Shown piece after piece: positions 37,568-46,324 of a stretch of 64,000 bases of DNA; within the stretch, counting starts at the first letter, position 1, and every line of letters begins with the position of its first letter. A model generated the notes under the pieces. It searched no databases. It had not been told where the DNA came from and saw only the letters and a program-made list of their open reading frames with translations. A program made the position numbers and the translations under genes. The stretch covers positions 4,060 through 68,059 of the forward strand of contig CAZEEG010000015.1 of NCBI GenBank assembly GCA_964511065.1, written 5' to 3'. This DNA comes from CALBRZ01 sp964511065 (GTDB lineage Bacteria; Planctomycetota; Planctomycetia; Pirellulales; S012-138).

Positions 37568-37706
37568 GATTAGCAGTTGATTCAGACGGGTAACAATCTA
37601 ACGGAAGTAACGGTCGCAGCCGGTCGGAATGCGCGCCGCCACTGGCAGCAGGACAGTTCGGTACCACATCAATCCATGATACGTTCGACGGTCGCGAGGG
37701 TCGCTA

Positions 37707-38633
37707 CTATGCCGCGATCTTGGCCGGCCGGGCAACCGCGACACCTTCGCGGGCGATCAGATCGAGCAAATAGCGCCCATAGCCGTTCTTGCTCATGGTT
37801 TGCCCGATCCGCTCGACCTGTTCTGAGGTGATGAAACCCATCCGCCAGGCGACTTCTTCGGGGCAACAGACCTTTTGCCCCTGCCGGGTTTCGATCACGC
37901 CGATGAACTGCGAAGCGTCGAGCAGGGAATCGTGTGTGCCCGTATCCAGCCAGGCGCAGCCACGGCCCATGATCTGCACGTTGAGCGTACCCTGTTCGAG
38001 GTAGGCGCGGTTGACGTCGGTAATTTCCAACTCGCCACGGGCCGAAGGTTTCAGGTCCCGGGCGATGTCCACGACTTGTTCATCATAAAAGTATAGGCCG
38101 GTAACCGCATAGTTGGAACGCGGCCGTAGCGGCTTTTCTTCAATATCTACGGCCTGACCGCGCTGGTCGAGCACCACCACGCCATAGCGTTCGGGATCGT
38201 TTACGTGATAGGCGAAGACGGTGGCGCCGCTGGTCCGCAAACACGCCTGCCGCAGTTGCTTGTGCAGATCGTGCCCATGAAAGATGTTGTCGCCCAGGAT
38301 CAGGCACGAGGGATCGGAGCCCACAAAATCGGCCCCGATGAGGAAAGCTTGGGCCAACCCATCGGGGCTGGGTTGCTCGGCATAGCTGAGCGAGATACCC
38401 CATTGCGAGCCATCGCCCATCAGCCGCTGAAACAGCGGCAAATCGTATGGCGTGCTGATCAGGAGAATATCGCGAATCCCCGCCAGCATGAGCGTGCTGA
38501 GCGGGTAATAGATCATAGGCTTGTCGTAGATTGGCAACAGTTGCTTGCTGACAACCTGGGTGAGTGGATAGAGGCGGGTTCCCGACCCCCCAGCCAGAAT
38601 GATTCCCTTCCGCAGTCGCGGTTCCGCTTCCAT
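37707..38633 (-). CDS. rfbA: glucose-1-phosphate thymidylyltransferase
   Basis: A 308-aa nucleotidyltransferase making dTDP-glucose from glucose-1-phosphate and dTTP (step 1). N-terminal GIILAGGSGTRLYPLT (GxGTRLxPLT pyrophosphorylase loop), KQLLPIYDKPMIYYPLS (catalytic lysines), LILGDNIFHGHDL and ITDVNRAYLEQG are RmlA hallmarks. The start is placed at MEAEPRLRKG; the ATG at 38702 adds a stretch that does not match the family. It is the first gene of the rhamnose set, and its upstream region carries a 34-bp direct repeat. Confidence 0.96.
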   Translation of the reverse strand: MEAEPRLRKGIILAGGSGTRLYPLTQVVSKQLLPIYDKPMIYYPLSTLMLAGIRDILLISTPYDLPLFQRLMGDGSQWGISLSYAEQPSPDGLAQAFLIGADFVGSDPSCLILGDNIFHGHDLHKQLRQACLRTSGATVFAYHVNDPERYGVVVLDQRGQAVDIEEKPLRPRSNYAVTGLYFYDEQVVDIARDLKPSARGELEITDVNRAYLEQGTLNVQIMGRGCAWLDTGTHDSLLDASQFIGVIETRQGQKVCCPEEVAWRMGFITSEQVERIGQTMSKNGYGRYLLDLIAREGVAVARPAKIAA

Positions 38634-39060
38634 GACGGCGCGCCTGTGTTGATGGATGGCGACGGCAACAGGTAGCAGCACTTGGTCGCCAGATGCCGGC
38701 AATGCTCCGTTGCACCGGATCAGGGGAAGATACCCAGCTACTAATTTGCGGTCCAGACAAGTTTAGTGGCGGGGAAGGCCCAACAGAGGAAAGGCCGAAT
38801 AGAGGTAACCGCTACGCATTTGCGGTCCAGACAGGTTTAATGGCCCCTCCAGGCGCGGCAGTGGGGCCGCAAAGCACCCACGCCTGACAGGAGGTCGCCG
38901 CCACGATGAAACCTCGGCCAGCTAGCAACCCCCTGGGGAGAAATGTTGTAGGGTACTTAATAGATGGCTGAGGTGACGGAGCCATGAAATGCTGGGGCAC
39001 GGAACCGGTCGCCGCTTGCGGCAGGCTGCCCTCCCTTCTTGCCGCGGGGAAATGCCTGCC
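38634..39060. other. divergent intergenic region with direct repeats
   Basis: Between rfbA (minus) and the PilZ-like gene (plus). It contains a 34-bp imperfect direct repeat (listed) and an AT-rich patch at 38936-38970 that may be a promoter. Confidence 0.5.
38737..38844 (+). repeat. 34-bp direct repeat pair, possible operator
   Basis: Copies at 38737-38770 and 38811-38844 match at 30 of 34 bases; the core atttgcggtccagaca is identical. The 74-bp offset is close to seven helical turns, so both copies lie on the same DNA face. They are 104 bp upstream of rfbA and 217 bp upstream of the PilZ-like gene. Confidence 0.75.
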
Positions 39061-39846
39061 ATGCGAGATTCTGCATGCCCACCATGGTCGAGTTGCCCTG
39101 TGGAGGTCCCGGCATCCGATGGCTGGCTCACGCCGGTCACGATCCCGGGGGATGCAGCGGCCCCACAGCGCGTGGCAGGCAGCCTCATCGATCTATCTCC
39201 TTGGCACGCCCTGATTTGGGTTCCACAACCGTTTCGCCTGGCCAGCACCGGCGAGGTGCAATTCTCCTGCGAATCGCTGGGACTGGAGTTATCCGTTTCG
39301 GCCCAGACTGTGCGGATCCGGCATGTCCAAGACGGTTGGCTACTGGATGTGGCTTTTGAACCGCCGCTCCCGGACGACCTGCTGAGAGCAGAGATGGGAA
39401 GGGACCCACTCCAAGCCCCGACTGCTGACCGGTCGCCCCTTGCGGTCGGCGTGCGCTGGCCCGATGGCGATGCCGCAACCGTCGCGGAGCTAGCAGAAGT
39501 CACCTTCAGCGGATTCTGCCTGCGGCTTCCCCCAGAAGCGGCGAAGGCTGACCGGCCGCTGGGCGCTACGATAGAAGTCCAAGTGCCTAAGCGACTTGCA
39601 ACACTTGGTGCCCAGGTGGTGTGGCGCGCCGCTACTCCCTGCGGTTGGGTCTACGGATGCCAGGGAGCCGACATCGCGCAGATAGCGGAGTTTTCGCCGG
39701 CCAAGGCAACGCGACGAGAGACAGCAATCAGGGCCGCAGCGGAGCCAGCCAGTACCGCTGCCATCGGCGGCCGGGTGTGGGCCGTGCTGCTGGTGGGATC
39801 GTTGGCCTTGGCTACCTGGCGGCTGTACGCGCTATTAACCTGCTAG
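39061..39846 (+). CDS. PilZ-like protein with C-terminal membrane helix
   Basis: A 261-aa protein. A region at about 45-195 has beta-strand patterns of a PilZ-type barrel pair (GVRWPDGDAATVAELAEVTFSGFCLRLP, and the conserved-looking VTFSGFC like the DxSxxG loop in altered form). One C-terminal membrane helix (VWAVLLVGSLALATWRLYAL) ends six residues before the stop, so it is tail-anchored. c-di-GMP binding is possible but the RxxxR motif is not clear. The ATG at 39061 has GGGGA 10 bp upstream; 39052 is an alternative start. Confidence 0.7.
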   Translation: MRDSACPPWSSCPVEVPASDGWLTPVTIPGDAAAPQRVAGSLIDLSPWHALIWVPQPFRLASTGEVQFSCESLGLELSVSAQTVRIRHVQDGWLLDVAFEPPLPDDLLRAEMGRDPLQAPTADRSPLAVGVRWPDGDAATVAELAEVTFSGFCLRLPPEAAKADRPLGATIEVQVPKRLATLGAQVVWRAATPCGWVYGCQGADIAQIAEFSPAKATRRETAIRAAAEPASTAAIGGRVWAVLLVGSLALATWRLYALLTC

Positions 39847-39852
39847 CGGCCA

Positions 39853-40134
39853 CTACTTGGCCGACTTGATGGCGTCGCTGGGCAGCCGGAAAGGAGCGCT
39901 GCGGACAACCCGCGTTACGGCACCGCTGCGCAGGCACTGCGTGCAAACCCGCATCCGCTTGTTGGTGCCGTTGGAGGTCGTCACGCGCACTCGTTGCAGG
40001 TTAGGGCGGAATTTGCGCCGGGTGATCCCGGTGACCTTGGTACCCACCCCGCCCAGGTATTTCGCCTTACCGCGGGTGGTGACCGAATTTCCCACCTGAA
40101 CTGATTTGCCGCAGACTTCGCATGCTTGAGACAT
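39853..40134 (-). CDS. rpmB: 50S ribosomal protein L28
   Basis: A 93-aa ribosomal protein L28. N-terminal MSQACEVCGKSVQVGNSVTT and later CTQC form a Cys4 zinc site (CxxC...CxxC), the zinc-containing form of L28. RRKFRPNLQRVRV and NKRMRVCTQCLRSG are conserved. GGAAGA about 7 bp upstream supports this start; the longer frame back to 40404 does not match. It stands alone and converges with the PilZ-like gene 6 bp away. Confidence 0.96.
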   Translation of the reverse strand: MSQACEVCGKSVQVGNSVTTRGKAKYLGGVGTKVTGITRRKFRPNLQRVRVTTSNGTNKRMRVCTQCLRSGAVTRVVRSAPFRLPSDAIKSAK

Positions 40135-40625
40135 GACCGTCTTCCGTCGTTTAATCGCTCGATTTTTTGGCCAAAACTCGGAGTATACCGTAACCGCTCG
40201 GCGATGCAAGGCGTGCCAGATAGTGAATTGGTCAAGACTTGCGCCGTTTTTGCGCCGTATCCACGGCAGCGCCCTTCGCCCGCGATCCCCCGTGCCCGCG
40301 AGTCGGCTTCGCCGCCCCCCGGAGTTGCCGCCGGTGGCTTGAATTGCAGAAGTTGAGACAACGGTCACGGTCATCAAACGGCGCGACGACGGCAGAATCT
40401 GCACGGCGACTTGCGCAGTTTCCGCCGCTGGCTACCACGTGATGGCAGCCACGGCAGCGGCCGGACCGACAACCATCACAGCACGCAAAGGATTACAAAA
40501 ACACCACTTAGGAAAATCGCCCCACTGCCGCCCGGTAGTGCCTGATCTTTCGGCATCGCACTTGCTTACCTTGGTCGCCGCGATTCAGGCACGCAGGGGG
40601 GCGCGCCAAACGCAACCGGGCATCG
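40135..40625. other. divergent intergenic region with a sigma-54-like site
   Basis: Between rpmB (minus) and flgF (plus). It holds the GG-N10-GC site at 40551-40565 and an AT-richer stretch at 40150-40190 probably used by rpmB. No gene seen. Confidence 0.5.
40551..40566 (+). promoter_or_regulatory. sigma-54-like promoter upstream of flgF
   Basis: CGGCAT-CGCAC-TTGCT: GG and GC are separated by exactly 10 bp and the -12 half is the consensus TTGC. It lies about 60 bp before the flgF start; sigma-54 control of rod and hook genes is well known in other bacteria. Confidence 0.6.
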
Positions 40626-41378
40626 ATGCCATACGGGCTATACATCGCGGCAGAGGGAGCCTCGGCGCAGAACGTGCGCATGCAGGTCATCGCCAATAAC
40701 CTGGCGAACGTGGAAACGACGGCGTTCAAGCGAGACGTCCCCCGCATCCAGGCTCGCTTTGCCGAAGCCATCGTGCAGGGCATGGACGCTCCAGGCTCGG
40801 GCAGCATCAACGATATTGGCGGCGGCGTGCGGGTCGTCGATACCGTGACCGATTTCACCTCCGGAGGCTATCGCGTCACCGGCCGGCCCGAAGACCTGGC
40901 CATCCGCGGCGAAGGCTTTTTCGTGGTGCGCCGTCAGGGTCAAGACCTGCTTACCCGGGCCGGCAATTTCTCCATTTCCGCCAATGGCGCCCTCACCACC
41001 GATCAAGGGTTGCCGGTGCTCGACTCCACCGGTGCCGCGGCGGTCATCGACCCGGCCTTGCCCTGGTGGGTCAGCCCCCAAGGCGAGCTCCTGCAGGACG
41101 GTGCCCGCATCCCGTTGGCGATCGTTCGGCCCCAGCAGCCGGGCGATCTCACGAAAGTGGGCGACAACTTGTTTCAGCCGCTGGCACCCACGGTACCGCT
41201 GCCTTTTGAACAGCGGCAGGTGGAAAGCGGCGTGCTGGAAACCAGCGGGGTCAACCCGGTGGGCGAGATGATGAACCTGATCTCGGCTTCGCGCGCCTTT
41301 GAGTCGAACGTAACCCTGATCCGCAACCATGATCAGATGATCGGCAACCTGATCGGCCGCGTCCTCAGCGTGCGGTAG
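40626..41378 (+). CDS. flgF: flagellar proximal rod protein FlgF
   Basis: A 250-aa basal-body rod subunit. N-terminal MPYGLYIAAEGASAQNVRMQ followed by VIANNLANVETTAFK, the rod/hook helix motif (residues 1-35); ISANGALTTDQGLPVLD and the LAIRGEGFFVV segment are standard FlgF/FlgG domain features; the C-terminal helix ISASRAFESNVTLIRNHDQMIGNLIGR completes the coiled-coil. The D-domain is shorter than that of FlgG. It is the first gene of the cluster, 109 bp before flgG, with a sigma-54-like site upstream. Confidence 0.9.
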   Translation: MPYGLYIAAEGASAQNVRMQVIANNLANVETTAFKRDVPRIQARFAEAIVQGMDAPGSGSINDIGGGVRVVDTVTDFTSGGYRVTGRPEDLAIRGEGFFVVRRQGQDLLTRAGNFSISANGALTTDQGLPVLDSTGAAAVIDPALPWWVSPQGELLQDGARIPLAIVRPQQPGDLTKVGDNLFQPLAPTVPLPFEQRQVESGVLETSGVNPVGEMMNLISASRAFESNVTLIRNHDQMIGNLIGRVLSVR

Positions 41379-41487
41379 GCGGCGGCCACCGCGTGTTCCA
41401 GGTGGCCACCCAACTGATCCATCAGTCATATAAACAAACATCCATCCACCGTCATAACTCACTTGCAGGCGAGGCAGGCAACCTACG

Positions 41488-42294
41488 ATGGCGATGCAAA
41501 CCTTATATACGGCCGCCACCGGCATGGAGGCGATGCAGACCAAGCTCGATACCATCGCCAACAACCTGGCCAACGTGTCGACGACCGCCTTCAAACGCGA
41601 TCGGGCAAACTTTGAAGACCTGTTCTATATCAATTACACCTTGCCGGGTGCCGAAGACGCCGACGGTAATCTCACGCCGACCGGAGTCTACGTCGGATTG
41701 GGAACCCGGGTCAGCAGCACGCAAACCGAGTTCCGCCAAGGTTCCTTCGATACCACGAACAAAGAACTCGACTGGGCCATCGAAGGCAAAGGCTTCTTCC
41801 AAGTGCTCGATCCGGGTACCGGCGAAATCCTCTACACCCGGGCCGGAACCTTCGACCTCAACAACAACGGGCAGATCGTCATGGCATCGGCCGGCATCGG
41901 GCGACTGCTCGAACCGCCCGTCGTCATTCCGCAAGACGCCACGCACATTGAGGTCAGCCCCCAGGGCGTGGTTTCCGTCAAGCAGCCGGGTAACCCGCAG
42001 TTGCAACCGCTGGGCACGTTGCAACTGGCGCAGTTCGTCAATCCCGACGGTCTCGTCAAGCTGGGCGACAACCTCTATGCCGAGACGCAATCTTCGGGGC
42101 CGCCGCAGCTTGGCAATCCCGGCCAAGACGGCTTGGGCTTCGTCCGCCAAGGAACGCTCGAACAATCGAATGTCGAACCCGTCCGCGAGTTGATCGACCT
42201 CATCACCACGCAGCGGTCGTTCGAACTCAATTCTCAAGCCGTGCAAGCCGGCGACCAGGTGCTGCAACTGGTGGCCAACTTGCGGCGGTTCTAA
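41488..42294 (+). CDS. flgG: flagellar distal rod protein FlgG
   Basis: A 268-aa distal rod subunit, close to the usual 260 aa. N-terminal helix LYTAATGMEAMQTKLDTIANNLANVSTTAFKR, DFE-type region FEDLFYINY, GTRVSSTQTEFRQGSF, the insert IEGKGFFQVLDPGTGEILYTRAGTF and C-terminal LIDLITTQRSFELNSQAVQAGDQVLQLVANLRR are all canonical FlgG. Placed between flgF and flgA, it forms the rod that passes the P- and L-rings. Confidence 0.97.
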   Translation: MAMQTLYTAATGMEAMQTKLDTIANNLANVSTTAFKRDRANFEDLFYINYTLPGAEDADGNLTPTGVYVGLGTRVSSTQTEFRQGSFDTTNKELDWAIEGKGFFQVLDPGTGEILYTRAGTFDLNNNGQIVMASAGIGRLLEPPVVIPQDATHIEVSPQGVVSVKQPGNPQLQPLGTLQLAQFVNPDGLVKLGDNLYAETQSSGPPQLGNPGQDGLGFVRQGTLEQSNVEPVRELIDLITTQRSFELNSQAVQAGDQVLQLVANLRRF

Positions 42295-42384
42295 ACCCGA
42301 TAGCTGTATCCATCGCCGCACCGGGCGGCAGCTTCGGCTCCTAACCCTCTTCCGGCTCATCAACACGTTCACGGTCAGAACGCT

Positions 42385-43593
42385 ATGGCAACCAGCATCC
42401 AAGTTCACCCTCACCGCAACCATGCCACGACGGCCCATCGCGCCGGCGCGTGGCTGGCGGCGGTGCTGTTGATCGCCGTTGAACATGGAGCCTGGGGCGC
42501 GGATATCCAGCTCAAGCCCAAGGCCGAGGTTCAGGGCACGCTGGTCCGCCTGGGCGATGTGGCCAACATTCTGGACGCCGATTCCGATCGCAGCGCGCGG
42601 CTGGCCAAGGTCGAACTGTGCCCGGCCCCGCTGCCGGGCCAGCAGCTCAACTTGTCGGCCTCCGACATTCAGCGGACGCTGTTGCATCGGGGTGTGGAAC
42701 TGTCGAGCGTGCGGTTCTCCGGTGCCGGCCGCGTTGCCGTGTCGGCCGTGGGCGCCGTCCAGGCGGTTGATGCGGCGACACCGCGGTCTACCCCCATCAA
42801 CACGGCCTCGGTGCGGCAAGCCAACAGCCGCGCGGTGGAAGCCATCACGGCGTACCTGGAGCGTGCGGTCGGCAGCGAACAGCCTTGGGACATCACCCTG
42901 CATTGGGATCATGCCTCGCAACGGCGCATCGCCCAGGCGGCGCATCTCCAGGTTGTCGGTGCCCTGGGAGCCAACCAGGTAGCCGCGCACACCGCCGCCC
43001 ATTCCTTGGAAGCCCAAACCGTGGCGCACCGTGGCGAGACCGCTGGCCCCGTCGAGCCTGCGACATTTGCCGCCCCCACCGACGTGAACCGCTGGCTCGG
43101 TCCGCAAACTTTCGTGCTGTCGCTCCACAGGGACGGCCGCCGCGAGCCGCTGATGGTCTCGGCCACCGTTTCGCTCACGCCGGCGGTTGTGGTCGCTACC
43201 GTGGCGATCAGCAAAGGCACCGTGTTGCAGGCCGAGCATCTGAAGCTGCAGCGCGGAACCAAGGCTGCCGCCACCGACGCCTGCCATCGCTTGGAAGACG
43301 TAGTAGGGAAACAGGCCACCATCAACATGGCGGCCGGCCAGATCATCGACGCCGGTATGGTGCAAGAGCCTGAGCTGGTCCGCCGCGGGGAGATCGTAAC
43401 CGTCAACGTCTATAGCGCCGGCGTGCGGCTCCGCATGGAGGCGAAAGCCCGCGAGTCGGGCCGCCGCGGCGATACCATCCTGGTGGAAGCGTTGAACGAC
43501 CGCCGACTGTTCCAGGGCCGCGTCTGTGCGCTGCAAACGGTAGAGGTGCTCGCCCGGGGCACCTCGCTTGGCGGCGACGAGCGTATGCAATGA
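42385..43593 (+). CDS. flgA: flagellar P-ring assembly chaperone FlgA
   Basis: A 402-aa periplasmic chaperone for FlgI; longer than enterobacterial FlgA (about 220 aa) because of an N-terminal extension. Signal peptide about residues 17-35 (AWLAAVLLIAVEHGAWG), a DUF-like N-terminal part (about 36-250), and the SAF domain with VVATVAISKGTVLQAEHLKLQ, VVGKQATINMAAGQIIDAGMV and ARESGRRGDTILVE near the C-terminus. It lies directly before flgH and flgI, its client ring genes. Stop overlaps an in-frame ATG of flgH, but a better flgH start lies 99 bp further. Confidence 0.93.
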   Translation: MATSIQVHPHRNHATTAHRAGAWLAAVLLIAVEHGAWGADIQLKPKAEVQGTLVRLGDVANILDADSDRSARLAKVELCPAPLPGQQLNLSASDIQRTLLHRGVELSSVRFSGAGRVAVSAVGAVQAVDAATPRSTPINTASVRQANSRAVEAITAYLERAVGSEQPWDITLHWDHASQRRIAQAAHLQVVGALGANQVAAHTAAHSLEAQTVAHRGETAGPVEPATFAAPTDVNRWLGPQTFVLSLHRDGRREPLMVSATVSLTPAVVVATVAISKGTVLQAEHLKLQRGTKAAATDACHRLEDVVGKQATINMAAGQIIDAGMVQEPELVRRGEIVTVNVYSAGVRLRMEAKARESGRRGDTILVEALNDRRLFQGRVCALQTVEVLARGTSLGGDERMQ

Positions 43594-43688
43594 CGGCAAA
43601 CAAGATCAGCGCCACGGATTGGCCGCTTCAACACTCGACGGATAGCCCCGCATCGCTTGGGAAGCAGTTTCCGCAGGGAGGCAGACCC

Positions 43689-44417
43689 ATGACTCACGAC
43701 CGTCCGGCAATCACGGCCATGGATCGCAGCGCCCCGGTGCGGCGGCCCGGCCCTACATGCACCCTCGCAGGTGTCTTAGCAGCGGTGGTCCTGCTGGGCC
43801 CAGCGGCATCCAGCAGCACCGCCCAAAGCGGCACCTTGGTGCGCAATATCACCCACGGCCACCAACTCAACGTGCAGGATGCCTCATTCTACTATATGGC
43901 CTCCCCGCCTCCGCGGATGATTCAGAAACACGACATCATCACCGTGGTGGTCAATATTCGAAACGCCTTCCTGAGCGAGGCCGAGGTGCAGCGCCGCAAG
44001 CGGGCCAACTACGATGCCAGACTGCTCGACTGGTTTGACCTCCGCGGCATGACACTCAAACCGGGCCTCGCCGACGGCGACCCGGCCGCCAACGGCCAGT
44101 TGAACACGCAATATCGCGCGGAAAATGAAATCGAAACCATCGACCGGTTGCAGTTCACCATCGCGGCCCGAGTTAAAGACGTTCGCCCCAACGGCAACCT
44201 CGTGATTGAAGCCACCCAAACCGTCAGGAACAACGACGAACTCTGGGAGCAGACACTAACGGGCGAGGTCGAACCGGACAAGGTGCTGCCCAACAATCGC
44301 GTGCTGAGCGAGGATGTCGCCGATCTGACAATCCACAAACGCGAGATGGGCCACGTGCGCGATGCCTACCGCCGCGGCTGGTTTATGAAATTTTGGGATC
44401 GAGTATCACCATTCTGA
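43689..44417 (+). CDS. flgH: flagellar L-ring protein FlgH
   Basis: A 242-aa outer-membrane L-ring subunit. Signal-like segment VLAAVVLLGPAASSSTAQS without the lipobox cysteine usual in FlgH. The body has PPRMIQKHDIITVVV, AQYRAENEIETIDRLQFTIAARVKDV-type strands, GNLVIEATQTVRNNDELWEQTLTGEV and DVADLTIHKREMGHV, typical of FlgH. AGGGAGG 8 bp before ATG 43689 supports this start; the frame is open to 43590 (overlapping the flgA stop), which would add 33 residues. Ring placement implies a peptidoglycan and an outer membrane. Confidence 0.93.
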   Translation: MTHDRPAITAMDRSAPVRRPGPTCTLAGVLAAVVLLGPAASSSTAQSGTLVRNITHGHQLNVQDASFYYMASPPPRMIQKHDIITVVVNIRNAFLSEAEVQRRKRANYDARLLDWFDLRGMTLKPGLADGDPAANGQLNTQYRAENEIETIDRLQFTIAARVKDVRPNGNLVIEATQTVRNNDELWEQTLTGEVEPDKVLPNNRVLSEDVADLTIHKREMGHVRDAYRRGWFMKFWDRVSPF

Positions 44418-44497
44418 TCGAGCTTGTCTGATCGCGCCTGGCGGGCCATCGCCGCACCGGCGCTTTCATCATACGAACCTTTCATTTTGCATTATCT

Positions 44498-45619
44498 ATG
44501 GCATCGGCAATCTCGAAACCTACCATGCGAACCATCGCTGCCATTCGCCGACCTCTCGCGCTGGCTGTCATCGCGGCGGTGGTGTGCGCCGCGCTCGATG
44601 CCGGCCCCGCCAGCGCCCAGACACGCTTGATCGATGTTTGCCGCGTCAAAGGGCAGGAAGAAAACGAATTGGTGGGCATGGGCCTGGTGGTGGGCCTGCG
44701 TGGCACGGGCGATGGTGCCAAGTTCTTGCCCACCATCCGCAGCCTGGCCGCTACCCTGCAATTGATGCAGCATCCACTGGGCCAGAACGGCCTGGCCGAA
44801 TTGAAGGACGCCAAGAACGTGGCCCTGGTGATGGTTTCGGCCACCGTACCCTCGGGCGGCGCCCGCGATGGTGATCGGCTTAGTTGCCGCGTCAGCTCGA
44901 TCGGTTCGGCCAAAAGCCTGGAAGGCGGACGCTTGTTCGTCACCCCGCTGCAGGACATCCAACCTGGCAGCAACCGCGTCTATGCTTTTGCCCAGGGCGA
45001 TCTGAAGGTCGATCCGAATAACCCCAACACGGCCACGATCTTCAATGGCTGCCGGCTGGTTGAGGATTTTTTCAATCCTTACGTGAAAGACGGCCATATC
45101 ACGCTGGTGATCAACCCGAACCAGGCCAGTTTTGTGATGGCCCAGGAAGTGGCCGACCTGGTGAACCAGCAGTTTGCCTATCCACGCTACACGGCGCAGG
45201 GTTCTGAGTATGTCCGCCCGGCCAGGGCCATCAATCAAGTGAATGTGCTGGTCGAAATTCCACAGCAGTACCGCAACTTCCCGGTGGAGTTCGTGGCCCA
45301 GGTGATGAACCTGCCGCTGGATGAGATTCGCACCGATGCCCGGGTGGTGGTCAACGAACGCACCGGCAGCGTGGTCATCAGTGGCGATGTGGAGATTGGC
45401 CCGGCGGTGGTTACGCACCGCAATATCGTGGTGGAAACTGGCGCGCCGGCGGCCGATCGTTTCATTGGGATCGACCCAGAGGACGCCAATCCCACGCGAC
45501 TCAAGTCGCTGCTCGAAGCGCTCAATGCCGTCAAGGTTCCGACCGAGGACATCATCGAAATCCTCAAAGGCCTGGACCGCAACGGCAAGCTCCGCGGGCG
45601 GCTCATCATTGAGCCCTAA
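44498..45619 (+). CDS. flgI: flagellar P-ring protein FlgI
   Basis: A 373-aa periplasmic P-ring subunit. Signal peptide (IRRPLALAVIAAVVCAALDAGPASAQ) then RLIDVCRVKGQEENELVGMGLVVGLRGTGDG, the defining FlgI motif; NVALVMVSATVPSGGARDGDRLSCRVSSIGSAKSLEGG and the C-terminal IDPEDANPTRLKSLLEALNAVKVPTEDIIEILKGL complete it. A second ATG at 44525 would still keep the signal peptide. Located between flgH and flgJ. FlgA chaperones it; the rod-binding protein follows 115 bp downstream. Confidence 0.97.
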   Translation: MASAISKPTMRTIAAIRRPLALAVIAAVVCAALDAGPASAQTRLIDVCRVKGQEENELVGMGLVVGLRGTGDGAKFLPTIRSLAATLQLMQHPLGQNGLAELKDAKNVALVMVSATVPSGGARDGDRLSCRVSSIGSAKSLEGGRLFVTPLQDIQPGSNRVYAFAQGDLKVDPNNPNTATIFNGCRLVEDFFNPYVKDGHITLVINPNQASFVMAQEVADLVNQQFAYPRYTAQGSEYVRPARAINQVNVLVEIPQQYRNFPVEFVAQVMNLPLDEIRTDARVVVNERTGSVVISGDVEIGPAVVTHRNIVVETGAPAADRFIGIDPEDANPTRLKSLLEALNAVKVPTEDIIEILKGLDRNGKLRGRLIIEP

Positions 45620-45734
45620 ATTGATATTCCGCGTGTGACGTTCTGAATCGGTTCCACCACACTACCAAAACTGCCGAAATATAGATTCAGAGCCGTCGCC
45701 TGCTGGCTCGCGCCAACGTCAAGGAAAATTAACC

Positions 45735-46193
45735 GTGAATTCCATCACAGGCACCCAGCCCGCGGGGCTACTGACCACGGCCGCATGGCACCAGGGGCCG
45801 GACATCGCGCCGGCACCAGGCTCCGAAAGCTTCGCGAGCCTGCTCCGCCGGACCAGCGCGGCAGACACACCGGAAGTGGCCGGCGATGCCAGCCTCACCT
45901 CCCCCATGGGGCAAGCTGGACAGCCAACGGAGGATGGCGATAGCGAGCTGAAGCACCAGTTCACGACGTTCGTCGGCCAAACGCTGTTCGGCCAGTTGTT
46001 CAAGGCCATGCGATCGTCGCTGGGCAAGCCTGCCTACTTCCACGGCGGCCGGACCGAGGAAGTCTTCCAACAACAACTCGACCAGGTGCTTGCAGACCGC
46101 ATGACGCTGGCTCAAGGCGGGCGCTACGCCCAGGCCATGTACGATTTGCAGTTTGGTAACGATCGGGGAGCAAACTTTTCAGCCTCGCTGTAA
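45735..46193 (+). CDS. flgJ: FlgJ-type rod-binding protein (no muramidase domain)
   Basis: A 152-aa protein matching the N-terminal rod-binding half of FlgJ. The conserved stretch FVGQTLFGQLFKAMRSSLGKPAYFHGGRTEEVFQQQLDQVLADRMT lies at about residues 80-125. The muramidase C-terminal domain of enterobacterial FlgJ is absent, as in many non-enteric bacteria, so another enzyme must cut peptidoglycan. The start is GTG (45735) with AAGGAA about 9 bp upstream. It caps the growing rod. Order flgI-flgJ-flgN-flgK agrees with common flagellar clusters. Confidence 0.85.
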   Translation: MNSITGTQPAGLLTTAAWHQGPDIAPAPGSESFASLLRRTSAADTPEVAGDASLTSPMGQAGQPTEDGDSELKHQFTTFVGQTLFGQLFKAMRSSLGKPAYFHGGRTEEVFQQQLDQVLADRMTLAQGGRYAQAMYDLQFGNDRGANFSASL

Positions 46194-46324
46194 GGCACCT
46201 TCGCTGGAAGTCACCCGTGCTGCGAGATACCGCCGCGGTTTTCATCATCACAGACGCACGATGGAAGCGACCGTAACCAGGTACACCGTACGCATACTTT
46301 CTCATCGATTCGGGGGGAAACTCA

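Noticed and set aside
41503..43599. 698-residue minus-strand frame over flgG and flgA
   Set aside because: It is the reverse shadow of well-supported flagellar genes; high-GC DNA often keeps the antisense frame open.
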